Shown: positions 1 to 7,016 of the stretch, one piece after another
Layout: each line of letters opens with the position of its first letter
Position numbering within the stretch: the stretch's first letter is position 1
NCBI GenBank assembly: GCA_951813535.1
Contig: OX638345.1
Location: forward strand, 1,733,158-1,797,157
Length of the DNA: 64,000 bases
Origin: an uncultured Dehalococcoidia bacterium
Lineage (GTDB): Bacteria > Chloroflexota > Dehalococcoidia > Lucifugimonadales > UBA3495
Direction of reading: 5' to 3'
Program-made: the position numbers and the translations under genes
Notes under the pieces: model-generated
What the model saw: the letters and a program-made list of their open reading frames with translations, nothing else
What the model was told of the DNA's origin: nothing
Databases searched by the model: none

Positions 1-129
1 GGCTACGTCAAGCGCTCGGTGAAGAACCTCGGCCAACGGCCCTGCTCTGCGTGCCGGCTCGTGCTCCTTGACCTGTCGCTGAGCGCACGCACCGAGCCTC
101 GCCGACTTCCGGCACAATCCACCCACTGA
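1..129 (+). CDS. possible 3' end of a gene cut by the window edge
   Basis: An open frame runs from base 1 to a TGA at 127-129 and would give a 42-residue basic tail with one CxxC pair. No family is recognised and no start is visible. It may be a chance open frame, since no other signal supports it. The following gene starts at 183 with its own strong ribosome binding site. Confidence 0.25.
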   Translation, partial: GYVKRSVKNLGQRPCSACRLVLLDLSLSARTEPRRLPAQSTH

Positions 130-182
130 GTGGCGGTATCCCCAGACGGGTTCCTGAATCATACGGGAAAGGAGGACCCCCC

Positions 183-803
183 ATGACTCAACAGGGTTGG
201 ATTACACAAACGGCTACCGTCGTGCTCATAGCTGAGCGCCCCATAAACCCCGACACGCTGAGCGTTGATATTTTGCGGGAATCTGGGGTCACGCCCCAGA
301 ATTGGGAAGCGACCCCCACAGAGGAAGGTAGACCTCGCACTTTCATCGCCTACACCAACGGCGTAAGCATATCCGCCCAGAACACCCGGTGCGTGTTCCA
401 GAAAACCTTCAACGACGAAACCGTCGCCGACGACGTGCACCAAATTTACGAAGCCGCAAAGCGCTACGTCGACGCGACCAGACTCGTTCAATACCGGTTT
501 GTCGGCATCAATTGGACGCTCCACCTCGCAGTGCCGGACCCCAAGGACTGGATGCAAGTCCACCTCCTGAACCCCGACAAACCCCTGGACAGATACCGGA
601 ATATTGAGATTAAATTGACTGCGCCATTCGATTCCAGCCTCTGTAACCTTACCTTTGCGGCTCGCTCCGAACACGTCGCACTGGCGTTCAACTACCATTT
701 CAACATGCGCAACATCGCACCGCGCGAAGCCATCGACAAGTGGCTCCAGTGCGACCTAAATCGCCGTTGCGTTTTGACCGAAGATTTCGGACCCTCATCG
801 TAA
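183..803 (+). CDS. hypothetical protein, first gene of a three-gene unit
   Basis: This 206-residue protein starts at an ATG preceded by a strong AAAGGAGG site. It has no signal peptide or membrane segment, so it is probably cytoplasmic. A beta-rich N-terminal half (residues 8-110) contains a 'YTNGVSIS' strand, followed by a stretch with 'VGINW'. I do not recognise the family; TIGR04255-like proteins have a loosely similar layout, but I cannot confirm this. The next gene begins 25 bases downstream on the same strand, and a perfect terminator follows the third gene, so 183-2339 is probably one transcript. No function is assigned. Confidence 0.72.
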   Translation: MTQQGWITQTATVVLIAERPINPDTLSVDILRESGVTPQNWEATPTEEGRPRTFIAYTNGVSISAQNTRCVFQKTFNDETVADDVHQIYEAAKRYVDATRLVQYRFVGINWTLHLAVPDPKDWMQVHLLNPDKPLDRYRNIEIKLTAPFDSSLCNLTFAARSEHVALAFNYHFNMRNIAPREAIDKWLQCDLNRRCVLTEDFGPSS

Positions 804-828
804 AACTACAACGGAAGGCAACGCTCCC

Positions 829-1827
829 ATGACCGACATCTTTGCACATGGGTCCACCCTACGTTTGACCCACCTGCCGCCAGAATCGCGGGATTTCGTC
901 TCACCCGGCTCAGATTGGTACTACCTGGATGAATCCACAAGCAACGAACTATTGACGCACGATGCGCTAACCCGCTTCGGCCAACCAATTTCGTGTTCAA
1001 TCTCCGACCCCGGCCTAGTTTTCATCTCGTACGGTGACGAAAGCTTGTGTATCCGCGAGCACGTCCAGAACATTCGCGTCCATGAGCACATGATTGTCCT
1101 CAATGAGACCGGCACCCCCTTCGGCCAAGACATCTCCGTAGGGTGGGATACGGCGAGCCATCAACGATTCAGCGCGCTCGCAGAAGGCTTTCAAACTCAA
1201 CAACCGACCTTGGATCCTCCACGAATACCTATTACGAACGACTTGGACCTTTACCATCGGGTCATGGAGGCCATCGCGACCGCCGGAATCGGTTTCGTCC
1301 TTACCGAAACAGAAGCAGCCAATTTTCTCATCGAATCTACAAGCACCCTATACATCACAACAGAAGGTTTGGTTCTGGACCCAACAGGGACTCCGTTACC
1401 AACCACGGAAAGCGTTGCTCCGCCATTGGCGCCTGCTCGACCCTTTACAGAAGAACCTGCGCCTATCCCTGACATCATCGAGCGCAATTATCGGGAGCGC
1501 ATTGACCAACTGCAGCTCATAGCCGAAGACGAGGACATTTCCGTTTCCCCGGAATCTTGCCGGGACTTTTGGAATTTCATCAGGAACTACCGCCCATCAC
1601 CTCAGGCGGGGTTGATCCTTACGGACGAAGATAATCTCGTCGCCATTTGGCGCGAAACTACCGGAGCCGCCGTGGAAGTCGAGTTCCTCGGCAACCAGCA
1701 ATGCAAGCTGATTGTATTCAAAGACCCCAAGAACCCGCTGCGGGTTCTCCCCGAAATCAGCCGTGATACGTTGGCTTCCATCGGCAAACAAATCGGAGGA
1801 TTGTCATTCCTTCCCGCAGACCAGTAA
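829..1827 (+). CDS. hypothetical protein, second gene of the three-gene unit
   Basis: This 332-residue acidic, soluble protein has no signal peptide. It shows two similar-looking halves, each with an aspartate/glutamate-rich strand around a 'GLVF' or 'GLVL' motif (about residues 62-95 and 175-195). A proline-rich linker (about 190-215) leads to a C-terminal domain of about 115 residues containing a 'GLILTDEDNLVAIWRE' stretch, which looks like an alpha/beta sensor or immunity-like fold. No family is recognised. It sits 25 bases after the first gene and its end overlaps the open frame of the third. A toxin-antitoxin or defence role is possible but unproven. Confidence 0.75.
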   Translation: MTDIFAHGSTLRLTHLPPESRDFVSPGSDWYYLDESTSNELLTHDALTRFGQPISCSISDPGLVFISYGDESLCIREHVQNIRVHEHMIVLNETGTPFGQDISVGWDTASHQRFSALAEGFQTQQPTLDPPRIPITNDLDLYHRVMEAIATAGIGFVLTETEAANFLIESTSTLYITTEGLVLDPTGTPLPTTESVAPPLAPARPFTEEPAPIPDIIERNYRERIDQLQLIAEDEDISVSPESCRDFWNFIRNYRPSPQAGLILTDEDNLVAIWRETTGAAVEVEFLGNQQCKLIVFKDPKNPLRVLPEISRDTLASIGKQIGGLSFLPADQ

Positions 1828-1859
1828 AGAAAGGTGATCCAATACCCGACCGCGCAAGG

Positions 1860-2339
1860 GTGTTGCGCTACGCCGGACAAAGCAAATGGAATGACCAATT
1901 CAAAGAAGACAACTGGCGTGCCTTCGAACTCCGTACTGAAGCCAACGGATCCCTGGAGCCCGGATTATCGTTCTACTGGCACGAAATATTTCCTGGCGCT
2001 TTGGAACAGCAACTGCAGCAAGTCCGGCGCCGAGCACGATTAAGACTCGGCCAAGTCGCCCAATTGCTCGAGATGCCAGTCGCTGCTGTCATAGCCGTGC
2101 TCGAGGACGGCTTGACCGCCGAAATCTGCGCCTTACTTAGATTCGTCCGAGACCCGTTGAGTACCAAAATAGGCAATAGGCCTGACCGCACATACGGTCG
2201 CCTCCTGCGGGACGGTTCTCACTGTCTGTTGAAGGGGATAGAGCTCCTCGAGGAGCAGCTCCGAGTGGCGATTGCGCAAATGTTGGTATGCGCCGTGGCG
2301 AGAGAATACCCAGCGCGCAACCGCGCCGCTAACACATAA
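1860..2339 (+). CDS. hypothetical protein, third gene of the three-gene unit
   Basis: With the GTG at 1860 the product is 159 residues. The frame is open further upstream through the end of the previous gene, and the upstream codons also read like protein (K-K-G-D-P-I-P-D). The only good ribosome binding site (GAAAGGTG at 1829-1836) favours an earlier, non-standard start such as ATA at 1842. The first 40 residues resemble the N-terminus of a group of small hypothetical proteins that begin 'DPIPD..HVxRY..P'. The rest is helical, with an HTH-like stretch around 'RLGQVAQLLEMPVAAV'. It is probably translationally coupled to the gene before it. Function unknown. Confidence 0.55.
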   Translation: MLRYAGQSKWNDQFKEDNWRAFELRTEANGSLEPGLSFYWHEIFPGALEQQLQQVRRRARLRLGQVAQLLEMPVAAVIAVLEDGLTAEICALLRFVRDPLSTKIGNRPDRTYGRLLRDGSHCLLKGIELLEEQLRVAIAQMLVCAVAREYPARNRAANT

Positions 2340-2434
2340 CATCGGAGCATCCCAGCACTCAACTACCGCACCGATGAACCCCAGAGCTGACCGACGCAAC
2401 GCCGGCGAGAAGGCCTGACGCGGGACACCAGCCC

Positions 2435-2472
2435 AAAACGACCGCGGGACAATGGTTCCCGCGGTCGTTTTT
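2435..2472 (+). terminator. Rho-independent terminator
   Basis: A perfect 15-bp stem (AAAACGACCGCGGGA with its exact complement) encloses a 7-base loop, and the second arm ends in TTTTT. It lies about 95 bases after the three-gene unit and closes that transcript. The stem is symmetrical (A-run and T-run), so it could also work in the reverse direction. Confidence 0.9.
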
Positions 2473-2655
2473 ATTCCACAGGCCAAACAACCGATGCTCA
2501 ACCTCCGGGACTACTGGCTAAACTTCCGTCAGGCTACAAGTCGAGGCCGCTGATACGCTCGTACCGCCCAACAAAACCGGACTTTTTATCCTCAAGGTTA
2601 CACTCCGATTGGGTCAACTCAAACCGCATCAACCACCATCGACCCGGAGCGTGAC

Positions 2656-3567
2656 ATGGATTTCCTGCAGAACATTCCCCTTCACATCGCTGCCGCCCTC
2701 AAGCCCCCAGACGACGAAACTACCGTTACCGTCAGGACCCTCACCCTCACCCCCGAGGACTGCCAGGACATCCTCACTTACCTCAGCTACCACCGGCAGC
2801 GCAACATCAAACCCGCCCACGCCGGCAATATCGCCGATATGATGCTCAACGGCGAATTCGCCCCCGGCAGCATGCTCACCTTCGCCCTCGACGAGAACCA
2901 GCAACAGGTACTCGTCGACGGACAACACCGACTCCAAGCCGCCGTCACCGCCGACTGGACCGGCGACTGGACCATCCGATGCCTCTGGCACACCGGCTAC
3001 ACCGCCTACCACATCTACACCGTCCTCGACACCGCCCAGGCCCAACGCACCGCCGCCGTCATCGGCCGCGCCGCCGGCTACGACCAGCTCACCACCCGCG
3101 CCCAGAACGCCGTCATCGCCGCCGCGCGCTATCAAAACGTCTGGCGCACCGACTACGCCAACCCGCCCTTCTGCTCCAACCCCCCCGTCAGGGACAACAT
3201 CGCCCGCGCCAACGACCGCATCCTGGCCTTCGAAAAAGCCGACCAAATCATCCACGACAACCGCGCCACCTCTCACATCAGGCGCCGCATGGCCGTCCCC
3301 ATGGTCCTGGCCGTCATGGCCGAAACCCTCCACCAGAGCCCTTGGGAAGCCGCCGATTTCTGGCACCGCGTCGCCACCAACGGCGACGGCACACCCGGAG
3401 AACTCCGCAACTCCCTCATCCTCGGCCGCCCATCCAAATCCAGTCCTTACTACATCGGAAGAATCACCGCCAACGCCTGGAACCAGCGCAAAGCCACCAA
3501 CAAATTCCGACGCGACAACAAGAACCCCATACCGCTCGAAGGTACCCCCCTCATCATCCCGGTATGA
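2656..3567 (+). CDS. ParB/Srx-fold protein with a DGQHRL motif
   Basis: This 303-residue protein carries 'VLVDGQHRLQAA' near residues 85-95, the hallmark loop of the ParB/DndB/phage ParB-like nucleotide-binding fold. It is followed by a helical C-terminal half rich in alanine and arginine. In this fold the motif binds nucleotide or DNA; some family members are CTPases and others are DNA-modification or regulatory proteins. The start follows GGAGCG. Its last four bases (ATGA) are shared with the next gene, so the two are co-translated. The partner is a zinc-finger/HTH protein, which suggests a DNA-binding pair in an integrative element. A partition role is not proven because no ParA is nearby. 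Confidence 0.72.
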   Translation: MDFLQNIPLHIAAALKPPDDETTVTVRTLTLTPEDCQDILTYLSYHRQRNIKPAHAGNIADMMLNGEFAPGSMLTFALDENQQQVLVDGQHRLQAAVTADWTGDWTIRCLWHTGYTAYHIYTVLDTAQAQRTAAVIGRAAGYDQLTTRAQNAVIAAARYQNVWRTDYANPPFCSNPPVRDNIARANDRILAFEKADQIIHDNRATSHIRRRMAVPMVLAVMAETLHQSPWEAADFWHRVATNGDGTPGELRNSLILGRPSKSSPYYIGRITANAWNQRKATNKFRRDNKNPIPLEGTPLIIPV

Positions 3568-4460
3568 ACGCTCCCTGGCCCAGATGGGCCGTCCTCCGGT
3601 CCGAACAGATACGCCAACTTCTCCCCCCCGAAGAATGGGGCCCATGGACCAGGGCAGACCAGATCTGCATCCTGTCCAACACCGGCACGCCGTCCAACGA
3701 CCACTCCGCCCACCCCACCGACCTACCCAACTTCTTCCACTGCGAACCACACCTCCAAGCAGTCCGCAAGCGGTCCAAGACCGTCCGGCCCGACCCACTC
3801 CGGGACCTCGGCCTCTGCAAAACCTGCGGCGAGCCCGCCGAGCGGCTCAGCACCTTCAAAGCGCCGCCCGTCATGTGCGTCCAGGCCGAACGGTCCAACT
3901 CCACCGTTGCCCGCCTGAGCACCAAAGCCTATTGCACAGATTGCAACCCATCGAAACGACCTTTCTGCACCTCCAGGCAATGCCGCGCCACGGGCGAAAG
4001 GCGCCGTGTCCAACTCCCCGACTGTTGCTCTTACACCCGCAACGGCTCCCGCCTCCACTGCGCCCAATGCTGCTCAGCCAAACGAGCCAGGCAGAGAGAC
4101 GAGAAAAACCAAACCGTAGCATCCTTCGCCGTCCAAGTTGCCATCAAAGGCCGTCGGCAGCGCCGCCATCAACGCCGGCTCCAGGTCGCAAAGCTCGCCC
4201 GTGAGGGATTCAGCGAACTGCAGATGGCCGACCAACTTGGCGTTTCCACCAAGACCATCCAACAGGACCGAAAAGCCCTCCGCGATAGGACACGCAATGC
4301 CCAAGCCACCAACGCACGACGCGGCGCCGAAACCCGTCGCCGCGTGGCAGAACTCTCGGCTCAGGGACACGCCCCCGCCGAGATAGCCAAACAGATAGGC
4401 CGCACCTATAGCACAGTACGACACCACCTGCGAGCGCTCTCCAACAAACCCACCGACTGA
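3564..4460 (+). CDS. zinc-finger and double helix-turn-helix DNA-binding protein
   Basis: The ATG at 3564 overlaps the stop of the ParB-like gene by four bases, giving a 298-residue protein. The middle (about residues 80-175) is cysteine-rich, with CKTCG, CTDC and CAQCC clusters, and likely binds zinc. Two tandem helix-turn-helix units follow near the C-terminus: 'GFSELQMADQLGVSTKTIQQ' around 218-245, then 'GHAPAEIAKQIGRTYSTVRH' around 267-290. The second HTH has the 'EIA..IGR...TV' spacing seen in regulators and recombinase HTH domains. It probably binds DNA together with the ParB-like protein. No named family is recognised. Confidence 0.7.
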   Translation: MNAPWPRWAVLRSEQIRQLLPPEEWGPWTRADQICILSNTGTPSNDHSAHPTDLPNFFHCEPHLQAVRKRSKTVRPDPLRDLGLCKTCGEPAERLSTFKAPPVMCVQAERSNSTVARLSTKAYCTDCNPSKRPFCTSRQCRATGERRRVQLPDCCSYTRNGSRLHCAQCCSAKRARQRDEKNQTVASFAVQVAIKGRRQRRHQRRLQVAKLAREGFSELQMADQLGVSTKTIQQDRKALRDRTRNAQATNARRGAETRRRVAELSAQGHAPAEIAKQIGRTYSTVRHHLRALSNKPTD

Positions 4461-4712
4461 GCGACAGGACCCCAGCGGTTTTCACGACACAATCGGCAAT
4501 CACAGCGCGGCACACACCTTCTTAGATTTTCGGACCAAACACGGACCGTCTCAACGACACCAATGCCGTCAGTACCCCACCTCGCGCTTTTCCCGGGCAA
4601 CGACCCGAAAGCATACAAGCAACAGTCTTGCAGCCACCACGGTTTCACGAACCGCTAGGCAGACGAGCAGGACTGCAGATGCGCCTACGGCCGGTCATAC
4701 ACCAAGCCAACG

Positions 4713-4744
4713 AAAAGAGCGGCATTCCACACAGAACGCCGCTC
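4713..4744 (-). terminator. Rho-independent terminator for the minus-strand small-gene operon
   Basis: On the minus strand GAGCGGC-G-TTC pairs with GAA-T-GCCGCTC across a short loop, and the second arm runs directly into TTTTC. It sits 30 bases after the stop of the minus-strand gene ending at 4774. The rest of 4461-4770 holds nothing else that I can identify. Confidence 0.75.
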
Positions 4745-4773
4745 CTGTCTATTCTGGCAAAGGGCCCCAAGGC

Positions 4774-5253
4774 TCATCCAGGAACCTCGTCGTCTTCCTC
4801 CAAATCGGACCACTCACCCTCCGGCTCGCAGTCCACAGCCTGCTCGGACGACAACAGCAAATCGACACCATGCTCACGCAGCGCCTTCCGCACCTCATCC
4901 CATTCCGCTGCACCACGCCCCAGCCCAAAAAGGTCACTGGCCAGCACCGCGTCGACGTCATAGGCCCCTGAAGCCACGTCTGCCATCAACCGAGACAGTG
5001 CATCCACAGGCTCCTCAAAGCCACTCTCCTCACAATACCGACCCACCATTTTGTATCCACCCTTTTCGACAAAAAAGTAGAGGTCCATTTCCTGCGCCAC
5101 GGCCTTCAAGAAGGCTCGCTGAGCATCGGCATCCGCAAACGCCTGCACGAACACGGCGGCACGCCGGACCCGGCTAACAACCTCCGCATCCTCGTCAACT
5201 GGGCTCAGCCCCTCAGGACCCACCCCTTCCGATTCGTTCATTCTCTCGTCCAT
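4774..5253 (-). CDS. degenerate serine-resolvase-fold protein (catalytic residues lost)
   Basis: The ATG at 5253 is chosen because GGAGG lies 8 bases upstream; a longer frame exists but has no such site. The 159-residue protein keeps the outline of a serine resolvase N-terminal domain, roughly residues 30-145: 'VGRYCEESGF', then 'SRLMADVASGAYDVDAVLASD', then 'HGVDLLLSSEQ'. The YxRxS start motif reads 'FVQAF' and the DRxxR motif reads 'FGLGR', so the serine, the key arginine and the DR pair are all gone. The C-terminus is acidic and there is no DNA-binding domain. It is probably a non-catalytic partner or regulator. It lies downstream of a second degenerate paralogue in the same operon. Confidence 0.62.
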   Translation of the reverse strand: MDERMNESEGVGPEGLSPVDEDAEVVSRVRRAAVFVQAFADADAQRAFLKAVAQEMDLYFFVEKGGYKMVGRYCEESGFEEPVDALSRLMADVASGAYDVDAVLASDLFGLGRGAAEWDEVRKALREHGVDLLLSSEQAVDCEPEGEWSDLEEDDEVPG

Positions 5254-5360
5254 AAGGAAACCTCCGTAGGAACAATTCGTCATCAGTACGTCACGCCGTA
5301 GCCGTCAGAAACGACCCCGGCGGCCCTCAGATGCGTTTGACACATCCAGAGGCACCGCCG

Positions 5361-5393
5361 CGACACCGGTGGGCCACCGCCCCGCGGCGCGAC
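5361..5393. repeat. 33-bp intergenic repeat, copy 1
   Basis: It matches the copy at 6038-6070 at 30 of 33 positions (CGACACCGGTGG...CCCGCGGCGCGAC). It includes the palindromic core CGGTGG-N-CCACCG. It lies about 108 bases before the start of the minus-strand gene at 5253, in an otherwise empty gap (5254-5526). Confidence 0.7.
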
Positions 5394-5526
5394 TGCAAGG
5401 CAACACCACGTCCTGCGGCAACAACGCGTCCCCCGTAGGCCGGGCATAACCAGCCCGAATATCCCCAGGGCTCCTGAGTGATGCCGCTACGACGCGGGAG
5501 TCGCCCACAGGCCGGCTCAAAAGCGC

Positions 5527-5946
5527 TTACCTCCTTTCGACATCCGAACCCGGAAGTTGCTTGATGCACACCAACTCAACGTCAAGGTCTCTCAACCTTT
5601 CATTCACCTCCAGCAAGCCCCAGGGACTGCGGCTCACGCGCGCGTAATCCCAGACCAACACAGCGTCGAAGTCACGAGCGTCCGAGGCAGCGTCCGACAG
5701 CAGCTTGTCCAGCTCAGGGTCTTTCCCCGCAGCCCTACCGCCCTCGCCGTACCAGCGGACGACGTGGCAGCCGGCATTATCTGCCCAGTTCTGCAATGCT
5801 TCCCGCTGCGACGCCATCGCCTCGGCACTCTCGACAGCGGACCTCACATAGCCCACCGCGTTTCGGGGCCGACCATCATCACCAATCTCCGGCTGGGACA
5901 GCAGACGCCGGAGCTGTTCCCGGAACCAATCAAACTTTTCTTTCAT
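5527..5946 (-). CDS. degenerate serine-resolvase-fold protein, second paralogue
   Basis: The ATG at 5946 is preferred because AAGGGAG lies about 9 bases upstream. The product is 139 residues. After a 28-residue helical lead it carries a resolvase catalytic-domain fold: 'AVGYVRS', 'SQREALQNWADNAGCHVV', 'DFDAVLVWDYARVSRSP' and 'ERLRDLDVELV'. The Y-x-R is kept, but the nucleophile position (two after the Arg) is Ala with a Ser one residue early, and the Asp of DRxSR is Ala. Activity is therefore doubtful. No recombinase or HTH domain follows. It lies in a minus-strand operon with a small gene upstream and the other degenerate copy downstream. A regulator of the nearby serine recombinase is one possibility. 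Confidence 0.65.
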   Translation of the reverse strand: MKEKFDWFREQLRRLLSQPEIGDDGRPRNAVGYVRSAVESAEAMASQREALQNWADNAGCHVVRWYGEGGRAAGKDPELDKLLSDAASDARDFDAVLVWDYARVSRSPWGLLEVNERLRDLDVELVCIKQLPGSDVERR

Positions 5947-6037
5947 GACAAAACTCCCTTCGTGCAATTTGCTCAACTCCCGCTACGGCGGGCAACTTCA
6001 GGCACCATCATCATCTTGGGAATAACAGGCGCCGACA

Positions 6038-6070
6038 CGACACCGGTGGACCACGGACCCGCGGCGCGAC
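6038..6070. repeat. 33-bp intergenic repeat, copy 2
   Basis: This is the partner of 5361-5393 (30 of 33 identical). It lies just beyond the stop of the 75-residue gene and about 92 bases before the start of the gene at 5946. The similar spacing of both copies to a following gene suggests a shared leader or operator rather than chance. Confidence 0.7.
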
Positions 6071-6079
6071 CTCACGACG

Positions 6080-6307
6080 TCAGGCCGCCAAACGCCGCCA
6101 CCAATCATCATCAACGTGGCTGACAGAGGACCGGCTCAACAGCCCCACACGGTCACGCACGTACAGACGCGCGATTTCCCGCACGACCTCATCCCAGGGG
6201 GCCTCGCCCAGGTCCCAATCGTAATCCTCGGCCTGGGCACCACCGCTGGGGTCTATCTCCCCCAACGGCATCAGGCGCAGCTGGCGCTCAACAACTCTTA
6301 TCGGCAT
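6080..6307 (-). CDS. small hypothetical protein, first gene of the minus-strand operon
   Basis: The product is 75 residues. The ATG at 6307 is set by GGAGGAACCGAG directly upstream; a longer open frame to 6445 has no such support. It is acidic in the middle ('AEDYDWDLGEAPWDEVVREIARLY') and may form one or two helices. It has no membrane segment and no family is recognised. It leads the operon with the two degenerate resolvase-fold genes, so it may be part of the same small complex. Confidence 0.55.
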   Translation of the reverse strand: MPIRVVERQLRLMPLGEIDPSGGAQAEDYDWDLGEAPWDEVVREIARLYVRDRVGLLSRSSVSHVDDDWWRRLAA

Positions 6308-6667
6308 CTCGGTTCCTCCTCGGGAACCGAGCCACGACCTCACGTCAGCTACGCGTGAGAAAAGGGGAACCCGGCTTGCGAATGCTCCCCAATCACACGT
6401 AAAATAACGGTGAACTCGTCGACTCAGTGGGTGGGTCGAGTTCATCGCCGTCGGGGGCCTAATCCCGGCGGCACCTTTATTTTAAGACGCGGCCTAACCC
6501 ATTGGTCATACACAAGCCGGACCACCAGCCGGCCACGTCCTGAGCGCAGTATACGGTATGTCTAGAGTCCTGGACAACCGCCCCGGTGTCATCAATTTTG
6601 ACTCAATTTTCGGCCTTCCGAAGCAAAACCCGGCCTCAGCAACTCCACGCACAATCGGGTGACCAAG

Positions 6668-6697
6668 TTGAAACCTCTCACTAGCAAATGGTAATAT
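6668..6697 (+). promoter_or_regulatory. sigma70-type promoter for the zinc-ribbon/recombinase operon
   Basis: TTGAAA (6668-6673) and TAATAT (6692-6697) are separated by 18 bases and lie 41 bases before the ATG at 6738. The 290-bp gap between the divergent operons (6308-6737) also contains a short GAACTCG/CGAGTTC inverted repeat near 6411-6441. Confidence 0.65.
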
Positions 6698-6737
6698 AGG
6701 CTCCGGCAACAGGGGCCTACCACTCAGGAGGACCCCG

Positions 6738-7016
6738 ATGGCAATAATCCTGGCGCCCGTATTTCAGTGCGAACGTTGCTTCCACAAATGGCTGCCACGT
6801 TTCAAGGACGTCAACCCGGAGCACCAACCACAAGTTTGCCCCAAGTGCAAAAGCCCCTACTGGAACAAACCCAGGCAGATTCAAATCGCGCCTGACAAGC
6901 AAGCGGCCATACAAGGCCAACCCGACGCCCCGTTGCCAACCAAACCATCCCCGTTAGGCCGAGCTGCCCAAATCGGCTCGACACCTAACAAGGTCAAAAG
7001 GAGGTCAGAGCCATGA
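6738..7016 (+). CDS. small zinc-ribbon protein coupled to the serine recombinase
   Basis: This 92-residue protein starts after CAGGAGG. Residues 11-37 hold two CxxC pairs (CERC and CPKC) about 20 residues apart, typical of a zinc ribbon. The C-terminal half is proline- and lysine-rich and probably disordered. Its stop overlaps the start of the large serine recombinase by four bases (ATGA), so the two are translated together. Its place suggests an accessory DNA-binding or directionality factor, but that is inference only. Confidence 0.65.
   Translation: MAIILAPVFQCERCFHKWLPRFKDVNPEHQPQVCPKCKSPYWNKPRQIQIAPDKQAAIQGQPDAPLPTKPSPLGRAAQIGSTPNKVKRRSEP

Noticed and set aside
2656-3567. Plasmid partition locus
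   Set aside because: No ParA-type ATPase or centromere-like repeats lie near the ParB-like gene.
2629-3798. Long minus-strand open frame (389 codons)
   Set aside because: It is antisense to the ParB-like and zinc/HTH genes, has a Gly/Val/Asp-biased composition typical of shadow frames in GC-rich DNA, and shows no family features.
119-6434. 13-base match CCACCCACTGAGT before the first gene and before the minus-strand operon
   Set aside because: One short shared word in 64 kb is likely by chance and its spacing to the two starts differs.
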